Source: Eikenella halliae (GTDB lineage Bacteria > Pseudomonadota > Gammaproteobacteria > Burkholderiales > Neisseriaceae). Taken from it: DNA of 64,000 nucleotides. The stretch is taken from NCBI RefSeq assembly GCF_001648475.1, contig NZ_LXSQ01000030.1, positions 89,744 through 153,743 of the forward strand, written 5' to 3'. Of this stretch, positions 24,939 through 34,295 are shown one piece after another. Below the pieces are notes generated by a model. The model had not been told where the DNA came from. It was given only the letters and a program-made list of their open reading frames with translations, and made no database searches. Made by a program: the position numbers and the translations under genes. How positions within the stretch are numbered: the first letter of the stretch is position 1; the number at the start of each line of letters is the position of its first letter.

Positions 24939-25463
24939 TTATGAAATCGAATCAAATCCTTCAAACACGGCCTGACGCGGCGCGGCACGCAGGGCGGCGG
25001 TGGCGGCGGATTCGCGGGTGAGGTTGAACCAAACTTCGTCTAGCGAGCGGCCGATTAAGAAGGGCTCTTCCCTGAAATCGAAAGCATAAATATCGAATTC
25101 GTCTTGGCTCGGCCTGCTTTCGATATCCCAAAACAGATAAGTGCCGGATTCGCTTTTGGCAAAAAATTCCATCCTGGCCATCAGGCGGAGGTGCTGTTCG
25201 GAGAAAAAGCCTTCGTATTCGCCTAACTCATTGATATAGATAGATTTCACCGCTGCCCTGGCCTGCTGCCAGGAATCGCAATATTGCGGATTGGCGGGGA
25301 TATGGACGAGATAGTTGCCCAGCGAGCGGCCCCAGCCATATTGCGCGGCAAAGCGCTGGTAGGATGCGGGAAAGCCCCGGCCGTTGGCAAAGCGGAAGTT
25401 GGCCAACCCGTTGGGATCGCCGAATATTTTGGCCGGTTTTAACACCAGCAGCCTGGTTTCCAT
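24939..25463 (-). CDS. Hypothetical protein, probably SMI1/KNR4 (SUKH) family
   Basis: The 174-residue soluble protein (METRLLVLKPAKIFGDPNGL) shows the SUKH pattern. An N-terminal helix ends in PASYQRFAAQYGWGRSLGNYLVHI, a central strand pair reads GTYLFWDIES and EFDIYAFDFREEPFLIGRSLDEVWFNL, and no catalytic motif is present. SUKH proteins are commonly toxin-immunity or toxin-like regulators. GGAGATAGGG precedes the ATG. It is next to a second protein of similar type with a DUS between. No toxin is visible nearby. Confidence 0.65.
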   Translation of the reverse strand: METRLLVLKPAKIFGDPNGLANFRFANGRGFPASYQRFAAQYGWGRSLGNYLVHIPANPQYCDSWQQARAAVKSIYINELGEYEGFFSEQHLRLMARMEFFAKSESGTYLFWDIESRPSQDEFDIYAFDFREEPFLIGRSLDEVWFNLTRESAATAALRAAPRQAVFEGFDSIS

Positions 25464-25516
25464 ACCCTATCTCCGTTTTCGCCATGATTGAGGCTACCTG
25501 AAAAACCGGCACGGTA

Positions 25517-26155
25517 TCAGTCAGGGTGGTAGCTGGCAGCATCGTACCAATACATTCCGTAGTAACGGCGCAAAAAACCGATGCTGTCGGTAGCCAGTTG
25601 GCGGAACAAATCACTGAGGTTATCGGCAATTTGCGAAATGCCGTTGCCGCCGTCATGCTCGAAAATGAAAATCTTGCCGCGGTACGCACCATCGGCGGGC
25701 ATCAGCAGGCATTCGGGGCTGTAGCCGAAATAGGCAAACACCACGGCATTTTCCCACCAATCGGGAAAACCGTAATAAGCCGGTGCGCCTTCATCAGTAG
25801 TATAAAGCCCCAATTCGTCCTTATCTAGCGTGTCTTCGTCGATTTGCAACCAGTCGGCCAATGCCGCCTTGCCTGCCGCCATGTCGGCAACCGGCAAAAA
25901 GCTCAGGCAAGCCTGAGGGTCGTCTTTCCGTGCAAACAGTTGCAAACCATTGTGTCGGCGGTACAGCGCCAACAAGTCATCGCCCGCCCCATTGAGCCGG
26001 CCGGCCAAACAGACCGCATCGTCGGCATGGGCCGGTGCGGCCGCATGGTGGAAAACAGGAATCCGTTCGTCCCCGTCCTCGGCATGGTTGATGATATGCG
26101 GATCGGCAGCATCCAGCAGGGCGTGTAAATGGGCAAATAAAGATTGAGCACCCAT
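25517..26155 (-). CDS. SMI1/KNR4 (SUKH)-like hypothetical protein
   Basis: The 212-residue protein is read from ATG at 26155 (MGAQSLFAHLHALL), which has an AGGAGG 12 bases upstream. ATG at 26185 and TTG at 26197 extend it but have poor ribosome sites. SUKH-like features are DDLLALYRRHNGLQLF, the SFLPVAD strand, and WENAVVFAYFGYSPECLLMPADGAYRGKIFIFEHDG, followed by a late helix (NLSDLFRQLAT). It is paired with the similar gene downstream. Role unknown; immunity-type function is inferred. Confidence 0.68.
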   Translation of the reverse strand: MGAQSLFAHLHALLDAADPHIINHAEDGDERIPVFHHAAAPAHADDAVCLAGRLNGAGDDLLALYRRHNGLQLFARKDDPQACLSFLPVADMAAGKAALADWLQIDEDTLDKDELGLYTTDEGAPAYYGFPDWWENAVVFAYFGYSPECLLMPADGAYRGKIFIFEHDGGNGISQIADNLSDLFRQLATDSIGFLRRYYGMYWYDAASYHPD

Positions 26156-26222
26156 AAGTTCCACAAGCCTCCTAAAATTAAACATCAAATAAACCAATAA
26201 AACACTTGTTTTGATAACCGTT

Positions 26223-26255
26223 GAAGGCTACCTGAAATTCTTTCAGGTAGCCTTC
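26223..26255 (-). terminator. Tight inverted DUS pair, purL terminator
   Basis: GAAGGCTACCTGAAA and its complement form a 15-bp stem with a TTC loop, 17 bases past the purL stop on the minus strand. It also lies upstream of the SUKH pair. Confidence 0.8.
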
Positions 26256-26272
26256 GCTATCCTACCCACTCA

Positions 26273-29200
26273 TCAGCCCAGCACCTTCCGTGCTGTAGCA
26301 AACATCCGATACCAGCCGGCCAGTTCGCTGTCGCGCCATTCTTCCGGCAGCCAGCTCATTTGCGCGCTGCGGTACACCCGCTCCGGATGCGGCATCATGA
26401 TGGTTACGCGGCCGTCGGCAGTGGTGACGGCGGCGATGGCATCGGGCGAGCCGTTGGGGTTGAGCGGGTAGGTTTGGGTGGGCTTGCCTTGGCCGTCGAT
26501 ATATTGCATGGCGGTTTTCAGGCTACCTGAAACTTGGTTTTCAGCTCGCCCCAAGTGGGTGAAATCGGCGCAGCCTTCGCCGTGGCTAACCACCACGGGC
26601 AGGCTGCTGCCCACCATATCGGCCAAAATCAGCGAGGGCGATTGCGGCACGCGCACCATGCTCAGGCGGGCTTCAAACTGTTCGGATTCGTTGCGGCGGA
26701 ACTTCGGCCAGCCCTCCGCGCCGGGGATGATTTCAGCCAGGTTGGCCATCATCTGGCAGCCGTTGCACACGCCGAGTGAGAGTGTGTCCGGCCTAGCGAA
26801 GAATTCGGCAAACTGGTCGCGCAGTTTGCTGTGGAACAGGATAGATTTCGCCCAGCCTTCGCCAGCACCCAGCACGTCGCCGTAGCTGAACCCGCCGCAG
26901 GCGGCCAGCATTTGGAAGGTGTCCAACTTCACGCGGCCTGCCATCAGGTCGGACATATGCACATCGTAGGCATCGAAACCGGCGCGGGTGAAGGCGGCGG
27001 CCATTTCCACTTGGCCGTTCACGCCCTGCTCGCGCAGGATGGCGATTTTGGGTTTAGCCCCGCTGTTGATAAACGGCGCGGCAATATCCTGTTTCACATC
27101 AAAGCTTAAATCGGCAAACAGCCGGCTGAGTCCTTTGTCGGCCAGCAAGGCAAATTCGCTGTCGGCGCAGGCGGGATTGTCGCGCAGGCGTTGGATTTGG
27201 TGGGAGGTGGACTGCCAAGCGCGTTGCAAATCTACCAGGGGTTGGTCAAACAAAGTCTCCCCGTCATTCACAAGCGTGAAATTGCTGCCGCAATGCGCCT
27301 GTCCGATGCAGTAAACCGCGCTGCCCAAACCTTGTTTATCGAATGCCGCCATCACATCGGCAAAATCCTGCTTCCGCACCTGCAATACCGCGCCCAGCTC
27401 TTCGTTGAATAAGGCAGTCAGATGGGCAAGCGGCAACACTTCTTCCACAATCGCGTTCGGCAGTTTGCGTTCCCATTCTTTAAACAGAACCTGCGCGTAT
27501 TCATCGATATTCGCTTCCAAGCCGCTCCGACCGGCAAACGCCATTTCCGCCAGCGTGGCAAACAGACCGCCATCCGAACGGTCGTGGTAGGCCAGCAGTT
27601 TGCCTTCCTGCACCAGCTGCTGAATCACGTTGTAAAACTTTTTCAGGTAGCCTGCTTCGATGTCGGGTGCTTCACCGCCCAATTCGCCGTATACCTGCGT
27701 TAAGGCCGAGCCGCCCATGCGGGCTTTGCCCCGCCCCAAATCCACCAGCAGCAACACGCTGTCTGCCACCGGCTTGATGTCGGGCGTAACCGTTTTGCGT
27801 ACGTCCTGCACGGGGGCGAAGGCGGTGGCAATCAGGCTCAACGGCGACACCACGGATTTTTTCTCCGCACCGTCCTGCCACACGGTCTTCATGGAAAGGC
27901 TGTCTTTGCCCACGGGGATGCTCACGCCGATTTCCCGGCACATCTGCGACACGGCTTCCACCGTGCGGTAGAGTTTCTCGTCTTCGCCCGCATTGCCGCA
28001 GGCAGCCATCCAGTTGGCAGAGAATTTGATGTTGCCGATATTGCCGATATTAACCGCCGCGATATTGGTAATGGCTTCGCCGATACACATCCTGCCCGAA
28101 GCGGGCGCGTCAAACAGCGCGACGGCGGGTTTTTCGCCCATGGCCATCGCTTCGCCGCGATGCGTATCGAAGCCCATGATGGTCACGGCGCAGTCGGCCA
28201 CGGGGGTTTGCCAGCGGCCGACCATTTGGTCGCGGTGGGTCAAGCCGCCGACGGTGCGGTCGCCGATGGTAATCAGGAAGTTTTTCGCGGCCACGGCCGG
28301 CAGTTGCAATACGCGGTAAGCGGCTTCCTTCAAATCGATATGGCTACCTGAAAACGGTTTTTCAGGCTGCTGTTGCGTTTTATCGGTGCGTGTGGTTTTG
28401 GGCGGTTTGCCGAGCAATACGTTCAGCGGCAAATCCACGGGCTTGTTGGCAAACAAATCGTCGCACACCTGCAAATGCCCGTCGTCGGTAGCCGTTCCGA
28501 CCACGGCAAACGGGCAGCGCTCGCGTTCGCAAATGGCGCGGAAAGCATCCAAATCTTTTTCCAGAATCGACAATACATAACGCTCCTGCGCCTCGTTGCA
28601 CCAGATTTGCAGCGGTGTCAGCCCGTGCTCTTCCAACGGCACATCGCGCAGCTTAAATACCGCACCGCGCCCGGCATCGTTGACCAATTCGGGGAAGGCG
28701 TTGGACAAACCGCCCGCACCCACGTCGTGAATGGCGATAATCGGGTTGGCCGCGCCGAGCTGCCAGCAGCGGTCGATCACTTCTTGCGCACGCCGTTCGA
28801 TTTCGGGGTTGCCGCGCTGCACGGAGTTGAAATCGAGCGAAGCATCGTTCGCACCCGTGTCCATAGACGAAGCCGCGCCGCCGCCCAAACCGATGAGCAT
28901 GCCCGGCCCGCCGAGCTGCACCAACAGCGCGCCTGCGGGAATTTCGTGTTTATGCGTTTGTTCCGCCTGGATATTGCCCAAACCGCCGGCAATCATAACC
29001 GGCTTGTGGTAGCCGCGCATTTGGCCGTCAAACTCGGCTTCGAAGGTGCGGAAATAGCCCAACAGGTTCGGGCGGCCGAATTCATTATTGAACGCCGCGC
29101 CGCCGATGGGGGCTTCAATCATGATGTCGAGCGGGGAGGCGGTGTGGGCGGGCCTGCCGTAGCCGCCTTCCCAAGGCTGTTTCAAATCGGGGATATTGAG

Positions 29201-30226
29201 GTTGGAAACCGTATAGCCGGTGAGGCCGGCCTTGGGGCGAGCGCCGCGCCCGGTTGCGCCTTCGTCGCGGATTTCACCGCCCGCGCCCGTGGCCGCACCG
29301 GCAAACGGCGCAATCGCCGTGGGGTGGTTGTGCGTCTCCACCTTCATCAGGATATGGGTATCTTCTTCGTGGAAACGGTAGCCCTGATTGGCCGCCGCAT
29401 CGGGATAAAAACGGGCGATTTTCGCGCCTTCGATTACCGAGGCGTTGTCCTTATACGCCACCACCGTGCCGGCCGGAGCGGCTTCGTGCGTGTCGCGAAT
29501 CATGCGGAACAGCGATTTGGGCTGCTTTTCGCCGTTTAAGATAAAGTCGGCATTGAAGATTTTGTGGCGGCAGTGTTCGCTGTTGGCCTGCGCGAACATC
29601 ATCAGTTCCACGTCAGACGGATTGCGTTTCAAAGCCCGATAATTGTCCAGCAGATAATCGATTTCGTCGGGCGAAAGCGCCAATCCCAAGACGGCATTGG
29701 CTTTTTCCAGCGCGGCGCGGCCGCCTGAAAGCACGTCCACCGTGTCAAACGTTCGCGCTTCGGGGCGGGCGAACAATTTGGCGGCCGCCTGAAAATCGGG
29801 CAGCACCGATTCGGTCATGCGGTCGTGCAGCAAAGCCGCCCATTGCTGTTTCTGCACTTCGGAAAGGCTACCTGAAAGCCACACTGCCATGCCGCGTTCG
29901 ATGCGCCGGATTGGGGTGAAGCCGCAGTTTTTCGCAATTTCCGTGGCTTTGGACGCCCAAGGCGAAATCGTGCCGATGCGCGGCGTGATGAGAAACAGAT
30001 GCAGGCTACCTGAAGACTGCGGCAACTCCGATGCCACTTGCCCCGCCAGCAAGGCTTCCAACTTTTCCGCATCTGCCGCATTCAAGTGTTCGGCGCAATC
30101 GGCAAAATACCAATATTCGCTGCGGATTTCGGCTTCAGGTAGCCCCAAGGCAGCAGCTTTTTGCAGCAGTTTTTCAACACGGAAACCGGAGAGGGCGCGC
30201 TCGCCGCGCAGGAAGAGGATAGGCAT
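26273..30226 (-). CDS. purL: Phosphoribosylformylglycinamidine synthase (single-chain PurL)
   Basis: PurL makes FGAM from FGAR, glutamine and ATP in purine synthesis. At 1317 residues it is the large single-chain form. Parts in order are: an N-terminal PurS-like domain (ILFLRGERALSGFRVEKLL), the linker, two AIRS-type synthetase halves (MKVETHNHPTAIAPFAGAATGAGGEIRDEGATG near the centre of the first) and a C-terminal class I glutaminase with the nucleophile in LGVCNGCQM and the His-Glu pair in MMPHPERVYR. The start at MPILFLRGERAL is the family N-terminus. Several DUS are read in frame (for example GYLKKFYN and FSGSH). Some segments use GGGTTG/CCG-type codons differently from others, which may mark past recombination. 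Confidence 0.97.
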   Translation of the reverse strand: MPILFLRGERALSGFRVEKLLQKAAALGLPEAEIRSEYWYFADCAEHLNAADAEKLEALLAGQVASELPQSSGSLHLFLITPRIGTISPWASKATEIAKNCGFTPIRRIERGMAVWLSGSLSEVQKQQWAALLHDRMTESVLPDFQAAAKLFARPEARTFDTVDVLSGGRAALEKANAVLGLALSPDEIDYLLDNYRALKRNPSDVELMMFAQANSEHCRHKIFNADFILNGEKQPKSLFRMIRDTHEAAPAGTVVAYKDNASVIEGAKIARFYPDAAANQGYRFHEEDTHILMKVETHNHPTAIAPFAGAATGAGGEIRDEGATGRGARPKAGLTGYTVSNLNIPDLKQPWEGGYGRPAHTASPLDIMIEAPIGGAAFNNEFGRPNLLGYFRTFEAEFDGQMRGYHKPVMIAGGLGNIQAEQTHKHEIPAGALLVQLGGPGMLIGLGGGAASSMDTGANDASLDFNSVQRGNPEIERRAQEVIDRCWQLGAANPIIAIHDVGAGGLSNAFPELVNDAGRGAVFKLRDVPLEEHGLTPLQIWCNEAQERYVLSILEKDLDAFRAICERERCPFAVVGTATDDGHLQVCDDLFANKPVDLPLNVLLGKPPKTTRTDKTQQQPEKPFSGSHIDLKEAAYRVLQLPAVAAKNFLITIGDRTVGGLTHRDQMVGRWQTPVADCAVTIMGFDTHRGEAMAMGEKPAVALFDAPASGRMCIGEAITNIAAVNIGNIGNIKFSANWMAACGNAGEDEKLYRTVEAVSQMCREIGVSIPVGKDSLSMKTVWQDGAEKKSVVSPLSLIATAFAPVQDVRKTVTPDIKPVADSVLLLVDLGRGKARMGGSALTQVYGELGGEAPDIEAGYLKKFYNVIQQLVQEGKLLAYHDRSDGGLFATLAEMAFAGRSGLEANIDEYAQVLFKEWERKLPNAIVEEVLPLAHLTALFNEELGAVLQVRKQDFADVMAAFDKQGLGSAVYCIGQAHCGSNFTLVNDGETLFDQPLVDLQRAWQSTSHQIQRLRDNPACADSEFALLADKGLSRLFADLSFDVKQDIAAPFINSGAKPKIAILREQGVNGQVEMAAAFTRAGFDAYDVHMSDLMAGRVKLDTFQMLAACGGFSYGDVLGAGEGWAKSILFHSKLRDQFAEFFARPDTLSLGVCNGCQMMANLAEIIPGAEGWPKFRRNESEQFEARLSMVRVPQSPSLILADMVGSSLPVVVSHGEGCADFTHLGRAENQVSGSLKTAMQYIDGQGKPTQTYPLNPNGSPDAIAAVTTADGRVTIMMPHPERVYRSAQMSWLPEEWRDSELAGWYRMFATARKVLG

Positions 30227-30363
30227 GGGCAGACTCGCATGAGAGGGGTTGGGAAAGGCGCGATTATACGCCAAATCTGCCCCGTCCTGTCGGCGGAACG
30301 GGCGATTGAAAGCGCTGCGGGCTTGTGGTAGCTTTGCCGCCGGTTCACACGAGGACAAAACCC

Positions 30364-30702
30364 ATGAAAAAAATCGAAGCCATCATCAAACCGTTCAAAC
30401 TCGACGACGTGCGCGACGCGCTCACCGATATCGGCGTAAACGGCATGACCGTAACCGAAGTGAAAGGCTTCGGCCGCCAAAAAGGCCACACCGAAATCTA
30501 TCGCGGCGCGGAATACGCGGTGGATTTCCTGCCCAAAATCCGGCTGGAAATCGTGCTGGAAGACAGCATGGTCGAGCAGGCGGTGGAAGCCATCGTGCAG
30601 GCGGCCAACTCCGGCAAAATCGGCGACGGCAAAATCTTCATCCTGCCGGTGGAAGGCGTGGTGCGCATCCGCACCGGCGAGCGGGACGAAGCCGCGCTGT
30701 AG
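30364..30702 (+). CDS. glnB: Nitrogen regulatory protein PII
   Basis: The 112-residue PII trimer subunit starts MKKIEAIIKPFKLDDVRDAL. The uridylylation site Tyr51 lies in the T-loop EIYRGAEYAVDF, and the ATP/2-oxoglutarate signature GDGKIFILPVEGVVRIRTGERDEAAL closes the protein. PII senses 2-oxoglutarate and glutamine and controls glutamine synthetase adenylylation and other targets. No amtB is adjacent, so glnB is preferred over glnK. GAGGACAAAACCC precedes the ATG. It is divergent from purL. Confidence 0.92.
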   Translation: MKKIEAIIKPFKLDDVRDALTDIGVNGMTVTEVKGFGRQKGHTEIYRGAEYAVDFLPKIRLEIVLEDSMVEQAVEAIVQAANSGKIGDGKIFILPVEGVVRIRTGERDEAAL

Positions 30703-30720
30703 GCTCTTGCAGCGGCAAAC

Positions 30721-30763
30721 AAAGGCTACCTGAAAAACAGAAATCCGGTTTTCAGGTAGCCTT
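30721..30763 (+). terminator. Inverted DUS pair, glnB terminator
   Basis: AAAGGCTACCTGAAAA and TTTTCAGGTAGCCTTT enclose a short loop and are followed by T-rich DNA, 20 bases past the glnB stop. Two further DUS (30789 and 30851, the latter imperfect) lie before ppc. Confidence 0.75.
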
Positions 30764-30957
30764 TTCCCTATTTTCCTCCCGCCCCGCAGAGGCTACCTGA
30801 AAATAGCAACAGGCAGGCAAAACAGAATACGGGCCGTACGGCTCCGGTAAGTTTCAGGTAGTCTCCTCCCCGCCCCGCGTTTGCCGTTTTCCCCCGATTG
30901 GGTGTAGATTCCCATCCCAACGCTTTTCTATTTCAAAAATCCGCAAAGGAATACCCC

Positions 30958-33666
30958 ATGATGCCCGAACCTTCCGGCCAACACCCCTACAAAGACGCGC
31001 CGCTCTTCGACGACGTTGCCTTCCTCACCGGCGCGCTGCAAACCGTGCTGGCCGCGCAAACCGACCGCCCCGTGCAAGAAGCCGTGGCCGCGCTGCTGGG
31101 CGGCGAAGCACCGCAAGACGTGGTGTCGCGCAGCCTGCCGCAGCTCAACGACCAACAGCTGGAAGACCTCATCCGCGCCTGCGGCCTGTTTGCGCAAATC
31201 CTCAATATTGCCGAAGACGCCCACCACCAACGCCGCCGCCAGGCGCACAGCCAAACCCGCGACAACGCCAAATCCACCTTCGGCCACACCCTTGCCTTGC
31301 TGCAACAGCAAGGCGTGAGCGCTGAAGCCTTGCAGCAGCAGCTGAACCACACCGAAGTGGCCGCTGTGCTTACCGCGCACCCCACCGAAGTGCAGCGCCA
31401 AACCATCCTCACCCTGCACCGCCAAATCCGCAACTTGCTCGACCAACGCGCCAACCAGGCCGGGCAAAACGAAGAACGCTTGCAGCAGCAGGTGCAAACC
31501 ATGCTGTGGACGCTGTGGCAAACCAATGAAAACCGCCATTTCAAAATCACGGTGGCCGACGAAATCAGCAACGGCATCATGTATTTCCCGCTCAGCTTCT
31601 TCAGCGCCGTGCCCGGCGTATACCGCAAGCTGGAGGCCGCTCTTCAGGTAGCCTACCCACACACCCGCCTACCCAATGTGCTGCACATCGGCGGCTGGAT
31701 CGGCGGCGACCGCGACGGCAACCCTTTCGTTTCCGCCGACACCCTGCGCACCGCTTTCGCCCAACAGGCCAGCGCCGTGTTCCGCTTCTACCGCAGCCAG
31801 CTCTACAAACTGTATGAAGAATTGCCGATGTCGGTTCGGCGCGTAAACGTGAGCCCCGAAGTGTTGGCTTTGTCGGCCAAATCGCCCGACACCGAACGCG
31901 CCCGCGAAGAAGAACCCTACCGCCGCGCCCTGGCCTACATCCTCGCCCGCACCGTGGCCACCGCCCACCGTTTCGGCAGCGGACTGGGCAGCCGGTTCGG
32001 CCTGCTCGAACCGTATAATACGGTTGAAGAATTTTTAGCCGACCTGCACACCGTACACGCTTCCTTGTGCGCCAACGGCGGCCGCCCGCTGGCCGACGGC
32101 CGCCTGGCCGACCTGATCCGTGCCGCTTCCGTGTTCCGCTTTTATCTGATGCCGCTAGATTTGCGCCAACACGCCCAAAAGCATATCGACGTGGTGGCCG
32201 GGCTCTTTGCCGCTGCCGGTTTGGAAGACTTCGCTGCGCTAAACGAAACCGAACGCGAACGCGTGCTGCTGCGCGAACTGTCTTCCCCGCGCCCGCTCTA
32301 CAGCCCGTTTGCCCGATACAGCGAAGATACCGAACACGAGCTGGCCATCTTCCGCGCCGCGGCCGAAATTAAAGCGCAATTCGGCGAGGAAGCCATCCGC
32401 CAAAGCATCATCTCCAATGCCGAAAACGTGAGCGAAATGCTGGCCTTGGCCTTGATTATGAAAGAAACCGGCCTGTTGCGCCTAAACACCGAAGGGCTAC
32501 CTGAAAGCCGGCTCAATATCGTGCCGCTGTTTGAAACCATCGAAGCGCTGCAAGACTGCATCGGCGTGATGGATCATCTTTTCTCCCTGCCGTGGTACCG
32601 CCACCTGCTCGCCGGCCGCAGCAATATTCAGGAAATTATGCTCGGCTATTCCGACAGCAATAAAGACGGCGGTTATGTAACCAGCCAATGGGTGCTGTAT
32701 CAAGCCGAGCAGGCTTTGGTGAAACTGTTTGCCAAACACCAAGTGCGCCTGCGCCTGTTCCACGGGCGCGGCGGCAGCGTGGGGCGTGGCGGCGGCCCTT
32801 CCTACGAAGCCGTACTGGCACAACCCGCCGGCAGCGTGGCCGGGCAAATCCGTATCACCGAGCAGGGTGAAGTCATCACCGCCAAATACGCCGATGCCGA
32901 CAACGCCGAGCGCAACCTCGAAACCTTGGTGGCCGCCGCGCTGGAAGCCAGCCTGCTGCCGCACCGCACCGAAGAGCCCGATGCCGCGCTGATGCAGTCG
33001 CTCTCCGATGCCGCCTTCGCCTACTACCGCGAGCTCATCACCCATCCCGATTTCGTGGGCTATTTCCTGCAAACCAGCCCGATTAACGAAATCGCCAGCC
33101 TCAACATCGGCAGCCGCCCCGCCAGCCGCAAAACCCTGGCGCGGATACAGGATTTGCGCGCCATTCCCTGGGTGTTCTCCTGGACGCAAAACCGCCTGAT
33201 GCTGCCTGCCTGGTACGGCTTCGGCAGCGCGGTCGAACAGCTCTTGCGCGACAACCCGACCAACCTCGAACGCCTGCACCATATGGTGCGGCACAGCGCC
33301 TTCTTCCAAGCCATGCTCTCCAATATGGAGCAAGTGATGGCCAAAGCGGATTTGGACATCGCCCGCGCCTACGTCGGCCTGGCCGACCAGCCGCAGGCCG
33401 CCCAAGCCATGTTTGAGCGCATTGCAGGCGAGTTCGAACGCAGCCGCCGCGCCCTGCTGCAGCTGACCGGGCACGACCAGCTGCTGGCCGACAACCGCAG
33501 CCTCGCCCGCTCCCTCGCCCTGCGCATTCCCTACCTGAACGCGCTCAACTGGCTTCAGGTAGCCCTGCTCGCCCGCCTGCGCCAGTACCCGGGCAACCCG
33601 CAGCTCGTCCACCTGATCCACCTCACCATCAACGGCGTGGCACAAGGCTTGCGCAATACGGGCTAA
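30958..33666 (+). CDS. ppc: Phosphoenolpyruvate carboxylase
   Basis: PPC carboxylates PEP to oxaloacetate to refill the TCA cycle. The 902-residue protein has the bicarbonate-site His in AVLTAHPTEVQRQ (about residue 138), GGWIGGDRDGNPFV, the second signature GYSDSNKDGGYVTS and the glycine loop FHGRGGSVGRGGGP. It ends close to the usual NTG (RNTG). AAAGGA precedes two consecutive ATGs at 30958 and 30961. Three DUS or near-DUS are read in frame (ALQVAYP, GLPESRLN, WLQVALLA), mostly at variable positions. Confidence 0.97.
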   Translation: MMPEPSGQHPYKDAPLFDDVAFLTGALQTVLAAQTDRPVQEAVAALLGGEAPQDVVSRSLPQLNDQQLEDLIRACGLFAQILNIAEDAHHQRRRQAHSQTRDNAKSTFGHTLALLQQQGVSAEALQQQLNHTEVAAVLTAHPTEVQRQTILTLHRQIRNLLDQRANQAGQNEERLQQQVQTMLWTLWQTNENRHFKITVADEISNGIMYFPLSFFSAVPGVYRKLEAALQVAYPHTRLPNVLHIGGWIGGDRDGNPFVSADTLRTAFAQQASAVFRFYRSQLYKLYEELPMSVRRVNVSPEVLALSAKSPDTERAREEEPYRRALAYILARTVATAHRFGSGLGSRFGLLEPYNTVEEFLADLHTVHASLCANGGRPLADGRLADLIRAASVFRFYLMPLDLRQHAQKHIDVVAGLFAAAGLEDFAALNETERERVLLRELSSPRPLYSPFARYSEDTEHELAIFRAAAEIKAQFGEEAIRQSIISNAENVSEMLALALIMKETGLLRLNTEGLPESRLNIVPLFETIEALQDCIGVMDHLFSLPWYRHLLAGRSNIQEIMLGYSDSNKDGGYVTSQWVLYQAEQALVKLFAKHQVRLRLFHGRGGSVGRGGGPSYEAVLAQPAGSVAGQIRITEQGEVITAKYADADNAERNLETLVAAALEASLLPHRTEEPDAALMQSLSDAAFAYYRELITHPDFVGYFLQTSPINEIASLNIGSRPASRKTLARIQDLRAIPWVFSWTQNRLMLPAWYGFGSAVEQLLRDNPTNLERLHHMVRHSAFFQAMLSNMEQVMAKADLDIARAYVGLADQPQAAQAMFERIAGEFERSRRALLQLTGHDQLLADNRSLARSLALRIPYLNALNWLQVALLARLRQYPGNPQLVHLIHLTINGVAQGLRNTG

Positions 33667-33693
33667 CCTCTTTCCTACAAACGGCAGACAAGA

Positions 33694-33726
33694 AAAAGGC
33701 TACCTGAAAATTTCAGGTAGCCTTTT
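33694..33726 (+). terminator. Tight inverted DUS pair between ppc and tRNA-Arg
   Basis: AAAAGGCTACCTGAAA and its complement are separated by a single base. The structure serves ppc on the plus strand and the tRNA on the minus strand, whose CCA end is at 33732. Confidence 0.85.
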
Positions 33727-33731
33727 CATCA

Positions 33732-33806
33732 TGGCCCCGCCGACAGGAATCGAACCTGTATTTTACGCTTAGGAGGCATACGTTCTATCCATTGAACTAC
33801 GGCGAG
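33732..33806 (-). tRNA. tRNA-Arg (anticodon CCU)
   Basis: The minus strand folds as a 75-base cloverleaf with encoded CCA. The acceptor stem is CTCGCCG with CGGCGGG (one G-T pair), the D arm contains TTCAATGGATAGAAC, the anticodon loop is GCCTCCTAAGC (CCT at the centre) and the T arm is ACAGG-TTCGATT-CCTGT. It decodes AGG, a rare arginine codon. It lies between ppc and a DUF441 gene. Confidence 0.97.
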
Positions 33807-33825
33807 AAATACTCAAACTTTCCAA

Positions 33826-34272
33826 TCAAACTTTTCCGGCAATAAGCGACAAAATCCCCGCGGCAATCAGCGGCCCCACCGGAATGCCGCCCAAAAACGC
33901 CACGCCGATAATCGTACCCAGCAGCAGGCCGGTTACCAACACTGGCTGCTCGCTCATCAGCGGTACGCCGCGCCCGGCCAGCCAGGCCACCAATATGCCC
34001 GCCAACACCGCCGCCAGCATTTTCCAGCTCATCAAACCGGCCAAACCGGGAAACTGGATTCTACCCGACACCAGCGGGCTGAGCACGCCGATGGTGAGCA
34101 AAATGATGCCGGCTTGAATGCCGTATTGTTCGGCCAGCGGGATATAGCGCGCCAGCACGGTTTGCTGCATCAGGAGCAACACGGTGGCCGAGATAGTGAT
34201 GGATTGGTTGTTGCTGAGCACGCCCAGCAAAATCAGCAGCACCAAAAACAGCGGGATAACATTCAGATGCAA
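33826..34272 (-). CDS. DUF441 (YeaL-like) inner-membrane protein
   Basis: This 148-residue protein has four hydrophobic segments: LFLVLLILLGVLS (about 8-20), GIILLTIGVLSPL (about 55-67), MLAAVLAGILVAWLAG (about 84-99) and the glycine-rich C-terminus (VTGLLLGTIIGVAFLGGIPVGPLIAAGILSL). NNQSITISATVLLLMQQTVLARY is the family signature. Function unknown. The family N-terminus matches a TTG start at 34272; no upstream ATG is in frame. It is 23 bases downstream of the ispB stop on the same strand. Confidence 0.85.
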   Translation of the reverse strand: MHLNVIPLFLVLLILLGVLSNNQSITISATVLLLMQQTVLARYIPLAEQYGIQAGIILLTIGVLSPLVSGRIQFPGLAGLMSWKMLAAVLAGILVAWLAGRGVPLMSEQPVLVTGLLLGTIIGVAFLGGIPVGPLIAAGILSLIAGKV

Positions 34273-34295
34273 TTATATATTCCCGAAAAAGGCCG

